DNA from: an uncultured Oscillospiraceae bacterium
GTDB taxonomy: Bacteria; Bacillota; Clostridia; Oscillospirales; Oscillospiraceae
NCBI GenBank assembly: GCA_944385365.1
Contig: CALWWW010000017.1
Location: 1-52,363, forward strand
Direction of reading: 5' to 3'
DNA: 52,363 nucleotides
The notes under the pieces are model-generated. The model did no database searches. It had not been told where the DNA came from and was given only the letters and a program-made list of their open reading frames with translations. A program made the translations under genes and the position numbers. Positions 1 to 7,018 of the stretch are shown one piece after another. Each line of letters opens with the position of its first letter. Position 1 is the first letter of the stretch.

Positions 1-289
1 CGCCCGCTGCGGCGGGCGGGTATTTCGCGCCGTGCGCGGCGCGGGAGTTTCGCCCGTTGCGACGGGCGACCAAAGGCTCTGCCTTTGGAAACCACGATTT
101 TGGGCTGTCCGCCGTCCGTTGGCAAGAGTGGTCGGCGAGGAATTTTGCGTCAGGCCAAGGTGTGGCTTCGCAGGCATACTGGATGTATGGCAAGAAGCCA
201 CACCGCAAGCATGGCGGAAAAGGCCCGGCGAGCACCGCAGACACACGGACGGTGGGCAGCCCCACAAGAAAAAAATCGAGCAAAACTTT
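1..289 (-). repeat. Modular hairpin repeat element, copy 1 (cut by window edge)
   Basis: Read on the minus strand, this copy starts with the family's AAAGTTTTGCTCGATTTTTT end 20 bp after the guanine deaminase stop. It continues through a central part holding a CCATAC-ATCCA-GTATG hairpin and a CCAAAGGC/GCCTTTGG hairpin. It ends in three 18-nt hairpins (+ strand CGCCCGC-TGCG-GCGGGCG, CGCGCCG-TGCG-CGGCGCG and CGCCCGT-TGCG-ACGGGCG) separated by 7-nt spacers. The window starts inside the array, so the far end is missing. Three other copies share the same order of parts. Short open frames cross it but look like by-products of the GC content. Confidence 0.85.
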
Positions 290-309
290 AACTTTCTTCT
301 GCGTTCCGA

Positions 310-1551
310 TTATTTGACCTTTCTGCCGTCGGACCAGACGGCCACGATATCCGCCGGTTCCATCTGGTACAGCGCCCGCTCCAACCGTTCCTCCGGCGTC
401 CGCTGCGGGTCCATGGCAAAGCGGCTGTCATCCACCACCACGGCGTGGAGCTTCTCTCCCACACCGAACCCAGGGGCCGCGCCGAAGAACTGCTGACCCG
501 CCGTGGTACCCAGATAGTACCCCTCCGCCGCCGACAGGGGCGCGTCGCCATGGGTCATGGCGCGGATTTTGGAAGCCCGGATGGATGCCGTGATCACCTG
601 GGGCATAAACAGCTGTGCGCCCCCGGCGATATCCGAGCCCAAAGCCACGGTCACGCCCTCTTGCAGCAGCTGACGCACCGGCGCCGTGCCGCTGCACAGG
701 TTCAGATTGGAATCGGCACAATGGACCACCGTCACGCCGTGGTCCCGCATGGCCGTCCGCTCCCGGCGGTCACTATGGACACAATGGGCCATCAGCGTCC
801 GGGGCCCCCACAGGCCGTACTTGTGGTACGTCTCCCAATACTGGGCACAATCCGGGTGCAGTTCCCGGACCCAGGCGATTTCCGCATCGTTTTCGCTCAA
901 GTGGGACTGGACCGGCAGGCTCCGCTCCCGTGCCAGATCGCCCAGCCACGCCATCAGCTCATCGGTGCAGGACGGCGTAAACCGGGGCGTCAGAATGGGC
1001 CGGATATGCTGGAACTGTTCGCAGCCCTCCAGCCATCGCAGCGTCTCCCGCTTCGATTCCTCCGTGGTCTCCTGGAGATTGACGCCGCCGTTGCGGTCCA
1101 TATTGACCTTGCCCACATAACCTGTGACACCAGCCCGTTCCAGCTCCTCCATCAGCACCAGCGTGGCGTCCGTATGGAGAGAGGAAAACATGGCCACCCG
1201 GGTGGTGCCGCCGTCGATCAGCGCTTTTGCCAGCCGCTCATAGACCGACCGGGCGTATTTCAGGTCCGCAAACCGTGCCTCCAGCGGGAACGTATAGGTA
1301 TTGAGCCAGTCCAGCAGGGGCAAATCCATGCCCATGCCCACCTGGGGGAACTGGGGGCCGTGGAGATGCAGGTCAGAGAAGGATTGCAGAATCAGCCGGT
1401 CGCCATAATCCGTCACCGGTTCCCTGCCGCCGGGCAGTTCCGGCAGACATTCCAAAACCGCGCCGTTTTCGTCCAGCCGCAGGCAGCCGCCGGGCAGGCA
1501 GGTCAGTTTTCCCAGCTCTGTGGTCGTTACGATGGTTCCTCGCAGAATCAT
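310..1551 (-). CDS. guaD: Guanine deaminase (amidohydrolase)
   Basis: This 413-residue cytosolic enzyme should hydrolyse guanine to xanthine and ammonia in purine salvage or catabolism. The metal site begins with HLHGPQ (His62 and His64), which is the guanine deaminase form of the amidohydrolase HxH motif. It is followed by the family blocks TPRFTPSCT, SHLSEN, MAHCVH and GSDIAGG, and the length fits the family. The ATG at 1551 is chosen because AAGGAGGG lies just upstream and the longer reading frame would run through the riboswitch terminator. It is a single-gene transcription unit with its own promoter and a guanine-type riboswitch in its leader. That leader supports guanine over other amidohydrolase substrates. 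Confidence 0.9.
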   Translation of the reverse strand: MILRGTIVTTTELGKLTCLPGGCLRLDENGAVLECLPELPGGREPVTDYGDRLILQSFSDLHLHGPQFPQVGMGMDLPLLDWLNTYTFPLEARFADLKYARSVYERLAKALIDGGTTRVAMFSSLHTDATLVLMEELERAGVTGYVGKVNMDRNGGVNLQETTEESKRETLRWLEGCEQFQHIRPILTPRFTPSCTDELMAWLGDLARERSLPVQSHLSENDAEIAWVRELHPDCAQYWETYHKYGLWGPRTLMAHCVHSDRRERTAMRDHGVTVVHCADSNLNLCSGTAPVRQLLQEGVTVALGSDIAGGAQLFMPQVITASIRASKIRAMTHGDAPLSAAEGYYLGTTAGQQFFGAAPGFGVGEKLHAVVVDDSRFAMDPQRTPEERLERALYQMEPADIVAVWSDGRKVK

Positions 1552-1572
1552 TGTGAAGCCCTCCTTTTGATG

Positions 1573-1626
1573 AAAAAACAAAATGTGCGCCCGACAGGGC
1601 ATACTTCTGCCCCGTCGGACACACAT
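1573..1626 (-). terminator. Intrinsic terminator of the guaD riboswitch
   Basis: On the minus strand a 19-bp stem (outer arms ATGTGTGTCC and GGGCGCACAT, loop GAAGTA) spans 1583-1626 with only wobble imperfections, and is followed by TTTTGTTTTTT. The first bases of its 5' arm, ATGTGT, are also the 3' strand of riboswitch helix P1. Aptamer folding and terminator folding therefore compete. When P1 forms, the remaining inner hairpin is separated from the U-tract and should not terminate. Confidence 0.8.
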
Positions 1627-1688
1627 AGAAAAGCCTTGGGCGGCTTTGTAGAGACTCCCGCGCCAGATCAGCAGGATTATATGTGTAT
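1619..1688 (-). promoter_or_regulatory. Purine (guanine-type) riboswitch aptamer
   Basis: The minus strand carries the purine-aptamer core. P1 is ACACAT/ATGTGT, J1/2 is ATAATC within CACATATAATCC, P2 is CCTGC/GCGGG, J2/3 is GTCTCTAC, P3 is AAAGCC/GGCTTT, and J3/1 is TCTATG. The residue that pairs with the ligand is C in TCTATG, as in guanine aptamers (U in adenine ones). The L2 and L3 loops depart from the usual kissing-loop consensus and L3 is short, which lowers confidence in affinity but not in the fold. Its place ahead of guanine deaminase agrees with the ligand assignment. Confidence 0.8.
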
Positions 1689-1706
1689 GCACGATTTGTT
1701 TTTTTC

Positions 1707-1735
1707 AGTATACCACAGTTTGACCGCAGATGCAA
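1707..1735 (-). promoter_or_regulatory. Sigma-A promoter of guaD
   Basis: The minus strand shows TTGCAT (1730-1735), a 17-bp spacer and TATACT (1707-1712). Transcription would start about 15-20 nt before the riboswitch aptamer. The promoter lies immediately after the stop of the preceding anti-sigma gene, so guaD is uncoupled from that operon. Confidence 0.8.
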
Positions 1736-1739
1736 GCCG

Positions 1740-2264
1740 TCACTGGGTTTTCCCGTGGCGGTGCTGCCATCCGTTGCCGTTGTGGCCGCCCTGAGCTTCC
1801 CGGTTTTCATGGTCTGAGCCGCCCCAGCCGTAGCAATGGGCCCGTCCGCCGGAACAGCGCTCCACCGCGTCGGAGATGGCGGCGCACTGGGCCGGATCGC
1901 CGTCCACAGCCACGGTGACGCCCTCCGTGCTCAAGTCCTCAAAAATGGCGGTCAGCGCCGCTTCATAACTCTGATGGCACACGGCGGCATCGGTTCCCGT
2001 GGCCTCCACCACCCGTCCAAACCGGTTGACTTCCAGTTCCACCGCCTGGGGCAGGTCAATTCGCACCGTTGCCGTGGGTGTGGCGTAGACGCGGTAGCCC
2101 CCGAATCCCGCCAGCACCATCACACAGGCGGCCACTGCCGCCCACCGGCGCACCGGATGGGGCCGCCGTGCTCGCAGCCGTTCCGTGACGGCGGCCACGG
2201 TTTTGGCCTTCAATGCCTCGTCGGCCTGAACGGCATCGAATGCCTGATAAATACGTTCATCCAT
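1740..2264 (-). CDS. Membrane anti-sigma factor, RsgI-like
   Basis: This 174-residue protein should hold the adjacent ECF sigma factor inactive at the membrane. The first ~37 residues are cytosolic and charged, followed by one membrane segment (about 38-58, AVAACVMVLAGFGGYRVYA). The outer part begins ATVRIDLPQAVELEVNRFGR, resembling the first extracytoplasmic domain of RsgI-type anti-sigma factors (the family's S-x-D-x-N-P-S-x-E-L-x-x-N-R-F pattern). The C-terminus is rich in Gly, His and Asn. Its start overlaps the end of the sigma gene by 8 bp, so the two are co-translated. What signal releases the sigma factor is not visible. Confidence 0.7.
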   Translation of the reverse strand: MDERIYQAFDAVQADEALKAKTVAAVTERLRARRPHPVRRWAAVAACVMVLAGFGGYRVYATPTATVRIDLPQAVELEVNRFGRVVEATGTDAAVCHQSYEAALTAIFEDLSTEGVTVAVDGDPAQCAAISDAVERCSGGRAHCYGWGGSDHENREAQGGHNGNGWQHRHGKTQ

Positions 2265-2742
2265 GGCCGTCCTCCCCTTCCAGCTTCTGTTTCAACTGCT
2301 CCCGGGCCCGCCGCAGCAGCGTGTAAACGGTATTTTCCCGTTTGCGGAGAATGGTTCCGATCTCCGCCGCCGTGTATCCCTCGTAGTAGTGGAGATACAC
2401 CACCTCCCGGTACTTGGGCGGCAGGGACAGCACCGCTTCCAGCACCTCCCGGTGCTGCGGGTCCTGGACGGCGGCCTGATCCAGCGCCGCCTCCAGGGGT
2501 ACGGTCCGCCGCCGGAACGCGCTCTTCAGCAGGTCCTTGCAGGCGTTGATGGTCACTCGCAGAATCCACGCCCGCTCCTGGTCTCCAGGCGGCAGGCCGG
2601 TTCCATGGAGGAAGTATTGCAGGAAGACCGTCTGGAAAATATCCTCCGTGTCCGCCTCGTTTTTCAAATACACCATGCAGACCCGGCGGACGGTAGCACC
2701 ATACCGCTCCACCGCCGCCTGCACGGCCTGTTCCCGTTCCAT
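2257..2742 (-). CDS. ECF-type RNA polymerase sigma factor
   Basis: This 161-residue sigma-70 family protein has region 2 at about 10-75 (YLKNEADTEDIFQTVFLQYF, then RAWILRVTINACKDLLKS) and region 4 at about 100-155 (LPPKYREVVYLHYYEGYTAAEIG, a helix-turn-helix, then TVYTLLRRAREQLK). Regions 1 and 3 are absent, as in ECF sigma factors. It is preceded by AGGCGG and an ATG. It lies 27 bp after the small repeat protein and overlaps the anti-sigma gene, giving a three-gene operon that is probably self-activated. Confidence 0.88.
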   Translation of the reverse strand: MEREQAVQAAVERYGATVRRVCMVYLKNEADTEDIFQTVFLQYFLHGTGLPPGDQERAWILRVTINACKDLLKSAFRRRTVPLEAALDQAAVQDPQHREVLEAVLSLPPKYREVVYLHYYEGYTAAEIGTILRKRENTVYTLLRRAREQLKQKLEGEDGHG

Positions 2743-2769
2743 GGAACCGCCTCTTTTCTCCCCGTTGCC

Positions 2770-3123
2770 TTATGCCCAGCGGCCTCCGCGATGACAGCCG
2801 GTGCCGTAGTTGTCACAGACACCGTCGCCGTTGGCGTCCACATAATACCGGCCCGTACCGGTACCGCAGTTGTCGCACACGCCGTCGCCGTCCGCGTCCA
2901 CATAGTTCCGACCGCAGCCGGTGCCGTAGTTGTCGCAGACACCGTCGCCGTCGGCATCCACATAGTTCCGGCCGCAGCCGGTACCGTAGTTGTCACAGAC
3001 GCCATTGCCGTCGGCGTCCACATAGTTCCGGCCCCGGCCGCAGCCGCCGCCCCGGGCCATGGCGGTGGTGGCCAGTCCGGCCACCATCAGGACTGCCAAA
3101 AACAGGGTGATCAATCGTTTCAT
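2770..3123 (-). CDS. Small exported protein with four YVDADGDGVCDN repeats
   Basis: This 117-residue protein has a clear Sec signal peptide (MKRLITLFLAVLMVAGLATTAMA) and a Gly/Cys/Arg-rich start of the mature chain. It then carries four near-identical 20-residue repeats, each with the core YVDADGDGVCDNYGTGCG. The D-x-D-G-D/N-G spacing resembles calcium loops of EF-hand, dockerin or thrombospondin type 3 modules, and each repeat has one or two Cys. The function is not known. As first gene of an ECF sigma/anti-sigma operon it could be the effector or the sensed factor. A GGAGGG ribosome site 7 bp before the ATG fixes the start. Confidence 0.8.
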   Translation of the reverse strand: MKRLITLFLAVLMVAGLATTAMARGGGCGRGRNYVDADGNGVCDNYGTGCGRNYVDADGDGVCDNYGTGCGRNYVDADGDGVCDNCGTGTGRYYVDANGDGVCDNYGTGCHRGGRWA

Positions 3124-3130
3124 AAAAAAT

Positions 3131-3175
3131 CCCTCCGTTGTATTTTTGTGGTTTCACCTTAAATACGACGGAGGG
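3131..3175 (-). promoter_or_regulatory. Inverted repeat over the ribosome site; possible ECF promoter
   Basis: CCCTCCGTTGTATTT (3131-3145) and AAATACGACGGAGGG (3161-3175) form a 15-bp inverted repeat with one mismatch. On the minus strand the downstream arm contains the Shine-Dalgarno site of the repeat protein. If both arms are transcribed the hairpin would mask the ribosome site. The same stretch also resembles an ECF promoter (GAAC, 18 bp, CGTA on the minus strand), in which case the upstream arm would be promoter DNA. I cannot decide between these readings. Confidence 0.45.
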
Positions 3176-3209
3176 ACGCAAAACCGTTCACCGGTTTTGA
3201 AAAAATTTT

Positions 3210-4079
3210 TTACGGCTGATAGAGAATGTGCTCATAGAGGTCCGGGTTCTCCAGGGTGAACTCCGGGCTGCCGGTGGAACCAGGACCCACCTCGTATTTG
3301 TCAAAGGGTATGACAATTTTCCCGTCCCCGTTGAAGTAAAAATCCTGTTCCGGATCGATGGCGTCAAAGTACCACGTTCCCAGCTCGTTGATACCCTCCA
3401 GCCAATAGGCCTCGCCGGGATTGTCCGCCATGCGCTGGGCCATCTGCGTTTTCAGCTCGTCGCTGATGACGGTGACATAGTCGTAATCCGCCGGGAACAG
3501 GTCCGACAGCGTCTTCTGTTCTCCCGTGGCGGCGTCGATGTGGTAGTGCTGCTCCTGATGGTTGCCGGAGGCCATGACGCGGTCGGTGGAAATCCGCAGG
3601 GTGAACCACTTCTCCGTGTTGGTCACCACCTCCCAGGTCACATCCAGATTGAAATAGCCGTCGGCCTGGGCCTCGCTTTCAAATTCCGCAATGAGCTGGT
3701 CCGTATACGTCTCCACCTGGTCGTTAATGGCTTCCGCGCCGGTGCTGCCGGTCTCGTCGAGAATCTGCGGCACGTCGATGGACACATGGTTCTTGCCCTC
3801 CTCCACCGCATAGGTCCGGAAAGTCACGGCCCGGAACAGTTCGCCCACCACCGGCAATGCGCTCAGCGTTTCCGCCATGGCGGCGCTGGTATTGGGCAGG
3901 GCTACGGTAACGGCCACCGCCGCCGCCAGACCTGCGCCCAGCAGATGCCGCCAGGTGCCGCGGCGGGACGGTCGGGACGGCAGGTTGTCCAGCGTCTCCC
4001 GGACCCGATTGGAAAAACTCTCCGGTACGCCGTCGCCTTCGGCTGCCGCACGCCGTCTCAGTTCTTCATCAAATCCCAT
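3210..4079 (-). CDS. RsiV-like anti-sigma factor (DUF3298)
   Basis: This 289-residue protein has a short cytosolic N-terminus (residues 1-48, MGFDEELRRRAAAEGDGVPE...), one membrane segment (about 48-70) and a large extracytoplasmic domain of the DUF4163/DUF3298 type. The closing block FYFNGDGKIVIPFDKYEVGP followed by GSPEF is characteristic of RsiV. In Bacillus and Enterococcus RsiV binds lysozyme and is then cut to release SigV (established for those species). The ATG at 4079 is preferred over one 6 bp upstream because GGAGGG stands at proper distance from it. The gene follows its sigma factor directly. Confidence 0.85.
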   Translation of the reverse strand: MGFDEELRRRAAAEGDGVPESFSNRVRETLDNLPSRPSRRGTWRHLLGAGLAAAVAVTVALPNTSAAMAETLSALPVVGELFRAVTFRTYAVEEGKNHVSIDVPQILDETGSTGAEAINDQVETYTDQLIAEFESEAQADGYFNLDVTWEVVTNTEKWFTLRISTDRVMASGNHQEQHYHIDAATGEQKTLSDLFPADYDYVTVISDELKTQMAQRMADNPGEAYWLEGINELGTWYFDAIDPEQDFYFNGDGKIVIPFDKYEVGPGSTGSPEFTLENPDLYEHILYQP

Positions 4080-4081
4080 AT

Positions 4082-4549
4082 TCATCCCTCCAACAGTTCC
4101 CGCAATCGCTTGCGCGCCCGGGACAGTCTCGTTTTCACATTGGCTTCCGATATGCGCAGGATGGACCCGATTTCCCGGGCCGAAAATCCCTCGTAATAAT
4201 ACAGCACCACCACGGACCGCAGCTGCTCGCTGAGGTCGCAGACGGCCTGCCACAGGTCCTGATGTTCCTCGCTGAGGGCCGGGGCCTCCGGCTCCGGCAG
4301 GGCGTCGGACTCCAAAAACCGCTGCCGCTGGCGCAGAATGGCGTAGCATTCATTGGTGAGAATGCGCAGAATCCACGGCTTGAACCGGTCCCGCCGCCGC
4401 AGGGTATGGAGCTTTTCATAGGCGATGCAGATGGTTTCCTGGGCGGCGTCGGCAGCGTCGTCGCCATTGGTCAGTATGCTCATGGCCAGTCGGTACATGG
4501 CCGGTTCACAGGCCTGCACCTGGGCTGTGAACCACTTGATCTCCTCCAA
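4082..4549 (-). CDS. ECF sigma factor, SigV-like
   Basis: This sigma-70 family protein of about 155 residues has region 2 (MYRLAMSILTNGDDAADAAQ, FKPWILRILTNECY) and region 4 (LRSVVVLYYYEGFSAREIGS, EANVKTRLSRARKRLRE). The frame is open to an ATG at 4621, but that start would overlap the SGNH gene by 116 bp and add a Pro/Gly/Ser stretch unlike the family. A TTG at 4549 preceded by GAGG gives the expected N-terminus MEEIKWFTAQV, so I place the start there. It pairs with the RsiV-like protein and should drive the cell-wall operon it sits in. Confidence 0.85.
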   Translation of the reverse strand: MEEIKWFTAQVQACEPAMYRLAMSILTNGDDAADAAQETICIAYEKLHTLRRRDRFKPWILRILTNECYAILRQRQRFLESDALPEPEAPALSEEHQDLWQAVCDLSEQLRSVVVLYYYEGFSAREIGSILRISEANVKTRLSRARKRLRELLEG

Positions 4550-5480
4550 CAGTTGTTTCCTCGTTTCTGATGATTCCGTGCTCCCGGAGCCAGTCGGCCC
4601 AGAGCGTATACCCGGCGGCATAGGGGTGGACCCCGTCGCCGGTCATGTCGTCCTTCAAGTAGCCCTCCGCGTCACAGAATACCGGATTGACATCCAGATA
4701 GAAGCTGTGCTCCCCGTCTGCCATGGCCGCAATCTCCGCATCCAGACGGCACAGATTTTCCATGGTCAGCCAGGAAGTACCCGCCGACGCCGTCCGGGTC
4801 ACATGCAGATTGGCGCACAGCAGCAGGTCCGCCTGGGGCTGCAATTTCCGGATGGCGGACACGGTGGACTGATACTGGCCCAGCAGGCTGTCCATGGGAT
4901 AGCCCAGCTCATTGATGCCCAGCATCAGATATATCTTACCATAAGTCCGGCCGGAAAGTAAGGTCTCCAACGTCTGCCGCTCAAAATTTGTATCCGACAG
5001 GGCCTTGTCCCACAAATTGAACACCGTCAGGCCTACGTCGGCAAAGTAATCTGCCTGCCCCAACCGGCCGTACTGGCTCAGTCCCACGGTGCGGGAATCC
5101 CCGATGAACAGGGCGTCGTCAAAATAGCTGTCCTCCACGGTGCCGAAGGTAACCGCCTGCTGTTCCTCCGGCTGGTCCGTACCGGCGTCTGTACCGGCCC
5201 CTGCCTCCGGCGTCGGGTTGATGGAGGGAATGCGGCTGCCCGACGGCGTCTCCTGGGGTTTGGACAGGGTTTCCGTGTCCTCCACCGGCGCCGTCGTCTC
5301 CGGTACCCGCAGCAGCGTTGGGTCCGCCAGGACCATCAGCGGCACGGCCACCGCCGGGCCGGATTGGAGCTGCTGCACCTCCTTGCCCACGGTGCAGCGG
5401 ATGGCCACGCCGATGGCGGCCATGAGCGCCGAGGAAACCAGCAGCACAGCCAATAACGTCAAAGGATGTCTTGTACGCAC
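4506..5480 (-). CDS. SGNH/GDSL-family hydrolase, membrane-anchored
   Basis: This 324-residue protein has one N-terminal membrane helix (about 8-28), a Pro/Thr/Glu-rich linker to about residue 110, and an extracytoplasmic SGNH domain. Visible blocks are LFIGDSRTVG (catalytic Ser in GDS), MLGINELG (Asn block) and GDGVHPYAAGY (Asp-x-x-His). Its gene is 12 bp after the MBOAT gene. MBOAT plus SGNH is the PatA/PatB-type arrangement in which the membrane protein moves acetyl groups outward and the SGNH protein places them on an envelope polymer. Peptidoglycan is the likely target here because of the linked RsiV system, but a teichoic acid or exopolysaccharide is possible. Confidence 0.8.
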   Translation of the reverse strand: MRTRHPLTLLAVLLVSSALMAAIGVAIRCTVGKEVQQLQSGPAVAVPLMVLADPTLLRVPETTAPVEDTETLSKPQETPSGSRIPSINPTPEAGAGTDAGTDQPEEQQAVTFGTVEDSYFDDALFIGDSRTVGLSQYGRLGQADYFADVGLTVFNLWDKALSDTNFERQTLETLLSGRTYGKIYLMLGINELGYPMDSLLGQYQSTVSAIRKLQPQADLLLCANLHVTRTASAGTSWLTMENLCRLDAEIAAMADGEHSFYLDVNPVFCDAEGYLKDDMTGDGVHPYAAGYTLWADWLREHGIIRNEETTVGGDQVVHSPGAGL

Positions 5481-5492
5481 AATGGGTACCTC

Positions 5493-6824
5493 CTAGAAGC
5501 TGAAATAGAGGAAGGGGTCGTTCTGGCCCGCCGCCATGACATAGGCCGACGCCCAGAAAATAATCACCAGCACAATGGTCCCGAAGGCCGTCCGCTGGAA
5601 CCGCCGCCAAAGGCGTTCGGGATAGGGCGTGGCCATCAGAATGCCCGCCGCCAGATAGCCCCCGTACTGCTGCAAATGCCGCTGGAAGTCGGGGGCGCTC
5701 CAGGAATACTCTGTAAACAGCCGCCCCGCAAAGGTCCACAGCTGGTGCAGGTCGGGAATGGCGAAGAGCATCCAGGTCAGCAGACAGGCCGGAATCATAT
5801 AGAACCGGCTCAGAATACCGTGGCGCTGGAAAAATGCGCCGGTCCAGCGTTTTTCCAATACAATCAGGCCGAACAGCGACAGGCCCCAGAGGAGATAGTT
5901 GAGGGTGGAGCCGTGCCACAGGCCCGTGCAGAGCCAGACGATGAGCAGATTGCGCATGTGCTTCCCGCTGCCGCACCGGCTGCCGCCCAGCGGAATATAG
6001 ATATAATCCCGGAACCAGGCGTTCAAAGTCATATGCCACCGTCTCCAAAATTCGGTCATGGTCCGGGACGCATAGGGGTGGTCGAAGTTCTCCGGCAGAT
6101 GGTAGCCCAGCATATGGCCCACGCCCACGGCCATTTTGGAATAGCCGTAGAAGTCGAAGTACAGCTGTAGGGAGAACGCCACCAGGCCCAGCCAGGCCAG
6201 CGGGGCGGAAACGCTGTCATAGCCGATGTTGCCCAGCTGCCGCCACAGGCCGCCCAGCTGATCCGCCAGCAGCAATTTCAGGCCCAGGCCCCAGATAAAC
6301 TCCCGCAATCCCAGGTTGAAGTTGCTCACCCGGCAGCAGGGCCGACGGACCGACGTCAGGGGCGTGATGGGGCCCGACAGCAGTTTGGGAAACAGCAGGA
6401 CGCCGTTGGCAAACCGCAGGGGGTTCCAGTCGGCGGGGCCTTTTCTTCTGGCCACGTCGGCCAAATACGCCGCCATGGTGAAGGTATAAAAGCTGATGCC
6501 CAGCGGCAGCGGCAGGGGCGATTCCGTAAACAGTCCCATATATTTAAAGAAGAGCAGCGTCCCGAACAGCACCGTCCAGGAGAGGACCAGAATGGTCCTG
6601 GCCCAGGCCCGGTGATAGACCATGATCACACCGGCTCCATAGGTCCAGGCCAGCAGGCCCAAAAGCAGCCCCATCATCCATGGATTGCTCCGCACGCCCC
6701 ACCAATAGAAAAACAAACTGCCCAGGAGCATGGTCACGCCCCGGACCTTGGGCGGCGTGATATAATAGGCGGCCAGCATGGCCGGTAAAAAGAGAAATAC
6801 AAATTCCAAACTGCTGAATGCCAT
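5493..6824 (-). CDS. MBOAT-family O-acyltransferase (AlgI/PatA-like)
   Basis: This 443-residue polytopic membrane protein of the MBOAT family passes acyl, usually acetyl, groups across the membrane. The family blocks are FWRRWHMTLNAWFRDYIYIP followed by LGG, and LCTGLWHGSTLNYLLWG with the invariant catalytic His. About ten hydrophobic segments are visible and the length is normal. The ATG at 6824 is preferred because GGAAG lies 7 bp upstream. An ATG 12 bp further up lacks a ribosome site. It is first in the operon with the SGNH protein, the SigV-like sigma factor and the RsiV-like protein. Confidence 0.85.
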   Translation of the reverse strand: MAFSSLEFVFLFLPAMLAAYYITPPKVRGVTMLLGSLFFYWWGVRSNPWMMGLLLGLLAWTYGAGVIMVYHRAWARTILVLSWTVLFGTLLFFKYMGLFTESPLPLPLGISFYTFTMAAYLADVARRKGPADWNPLRFANGVLLFPKLLSGPITPLTSVRRPCCRVSNFNLGLREFIWGLGLKLLLADQLGGLWRQLGNIGYDSVSAPLAWLGLVAFSLQLYFDFYGYSKMAVGVGHMLGYHLPENFDHPYASRTMTEFWRRWHMTLNAWFRDYIYIPLGGSRCGSGKHMRNLLIVWLCTGLWHGSTLNYLLWGLSLFGLIVLEKRWTGAFFQRHGILSRFYMIPACLLTWMLFAIPDLHQLWTFAGRLFTEYSWSAPDFQRHLQQYGGYLAAGILMATPYPERLWRRFQRTAFGTIVLVIIFWASAYVMAAGQNDPFLYFSF

Positions 6825-6910
6825 GGGTTCTTCCATCCAATCTTCGTTGTCTCTGTTTGATAGATGGACAGAGACGACAAAAGGTGACAATCTTTTTTTG
6901 CGTTATTTGA

Positions 6911-6926
6911 GTTAGTCGAATCAAAC
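6911..6926. promoter_or_regulatory. Imperfect iron-type operator between MBOAT and feoA
   Basis: GTTAGTCGAATCAAAC resembles the GTTAGT-N4-ACTAAC operators seen elsewhere in the window, with a degenerate second half. It lies 18 bp upstream of the feoA -35 box. Confidence 0.4.
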
Positions 6927-6943
6927 TTTTTTCCGCCGCCCTA

Positions 6944-6972
6944 TTGACACCGCGCATCGGGTGTGATACCAT
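6944..6972 (+). promoter_or_regulatory. Sigma-A promoter of feoA
   Basis: TTGACA (6944-6949), a 17-bp spacer and TACCAT (6967-6972) stand 47 bp ahead of the feoA start. Confidence 0.75.
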
Positions 6973-6980
6973 ATTTTACA

Positions 6981-6996
6981 GTTAATGAAGACTAAC
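6981..6996 (+). promoter_or_regulatory. Putative DtxR/IdeR-type operator of feoA
   Basis: GTTAATGAAGACTAAC is an inverted repeat (GTTA/TAAC outer arms) placed 8 bp after the -10 box, where a bound repressor would block initiation. The same 16-bp pattern sits in the same place in front of the DUF3793-flavodoxin operon, pointing to a shared metal-dependent repressor. The half-sites TTAGT/ACTAA match the DtxR family style better than Fur. Confidence 0.55.
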
Positions 6997-7018
6997 CAAA
7001 GGAAAGGCGGTGTTTCCC

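Noticed and set aside
1-289. CRISPR array
   Set aside because: The 25-bp period with variable and constant parts suggested one at first, but the variable parts are palindromic hairpin arms that recur among copies. There are no unique spacers and no cas genes.
57-317. Small open frames crossing repeat copy 1 (and similar ones in copies 2 and 3) that look alike between copies
   Set aside because: The similarity of the translations follows from the DNA repeats. Reading frames are broken or start differently in each copy, no ribosome site is present, and the conserved feature is base pairing rather than protein sequence.
4506-4621. ATG at 4621 as start of the SigV-like sigma factor
   Set aside because: It would overlap the SGNH gene by 116 bp, add an atypical N-terminus and lack a ribosome site. 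A TTG at 4549 with GAGG fits better.
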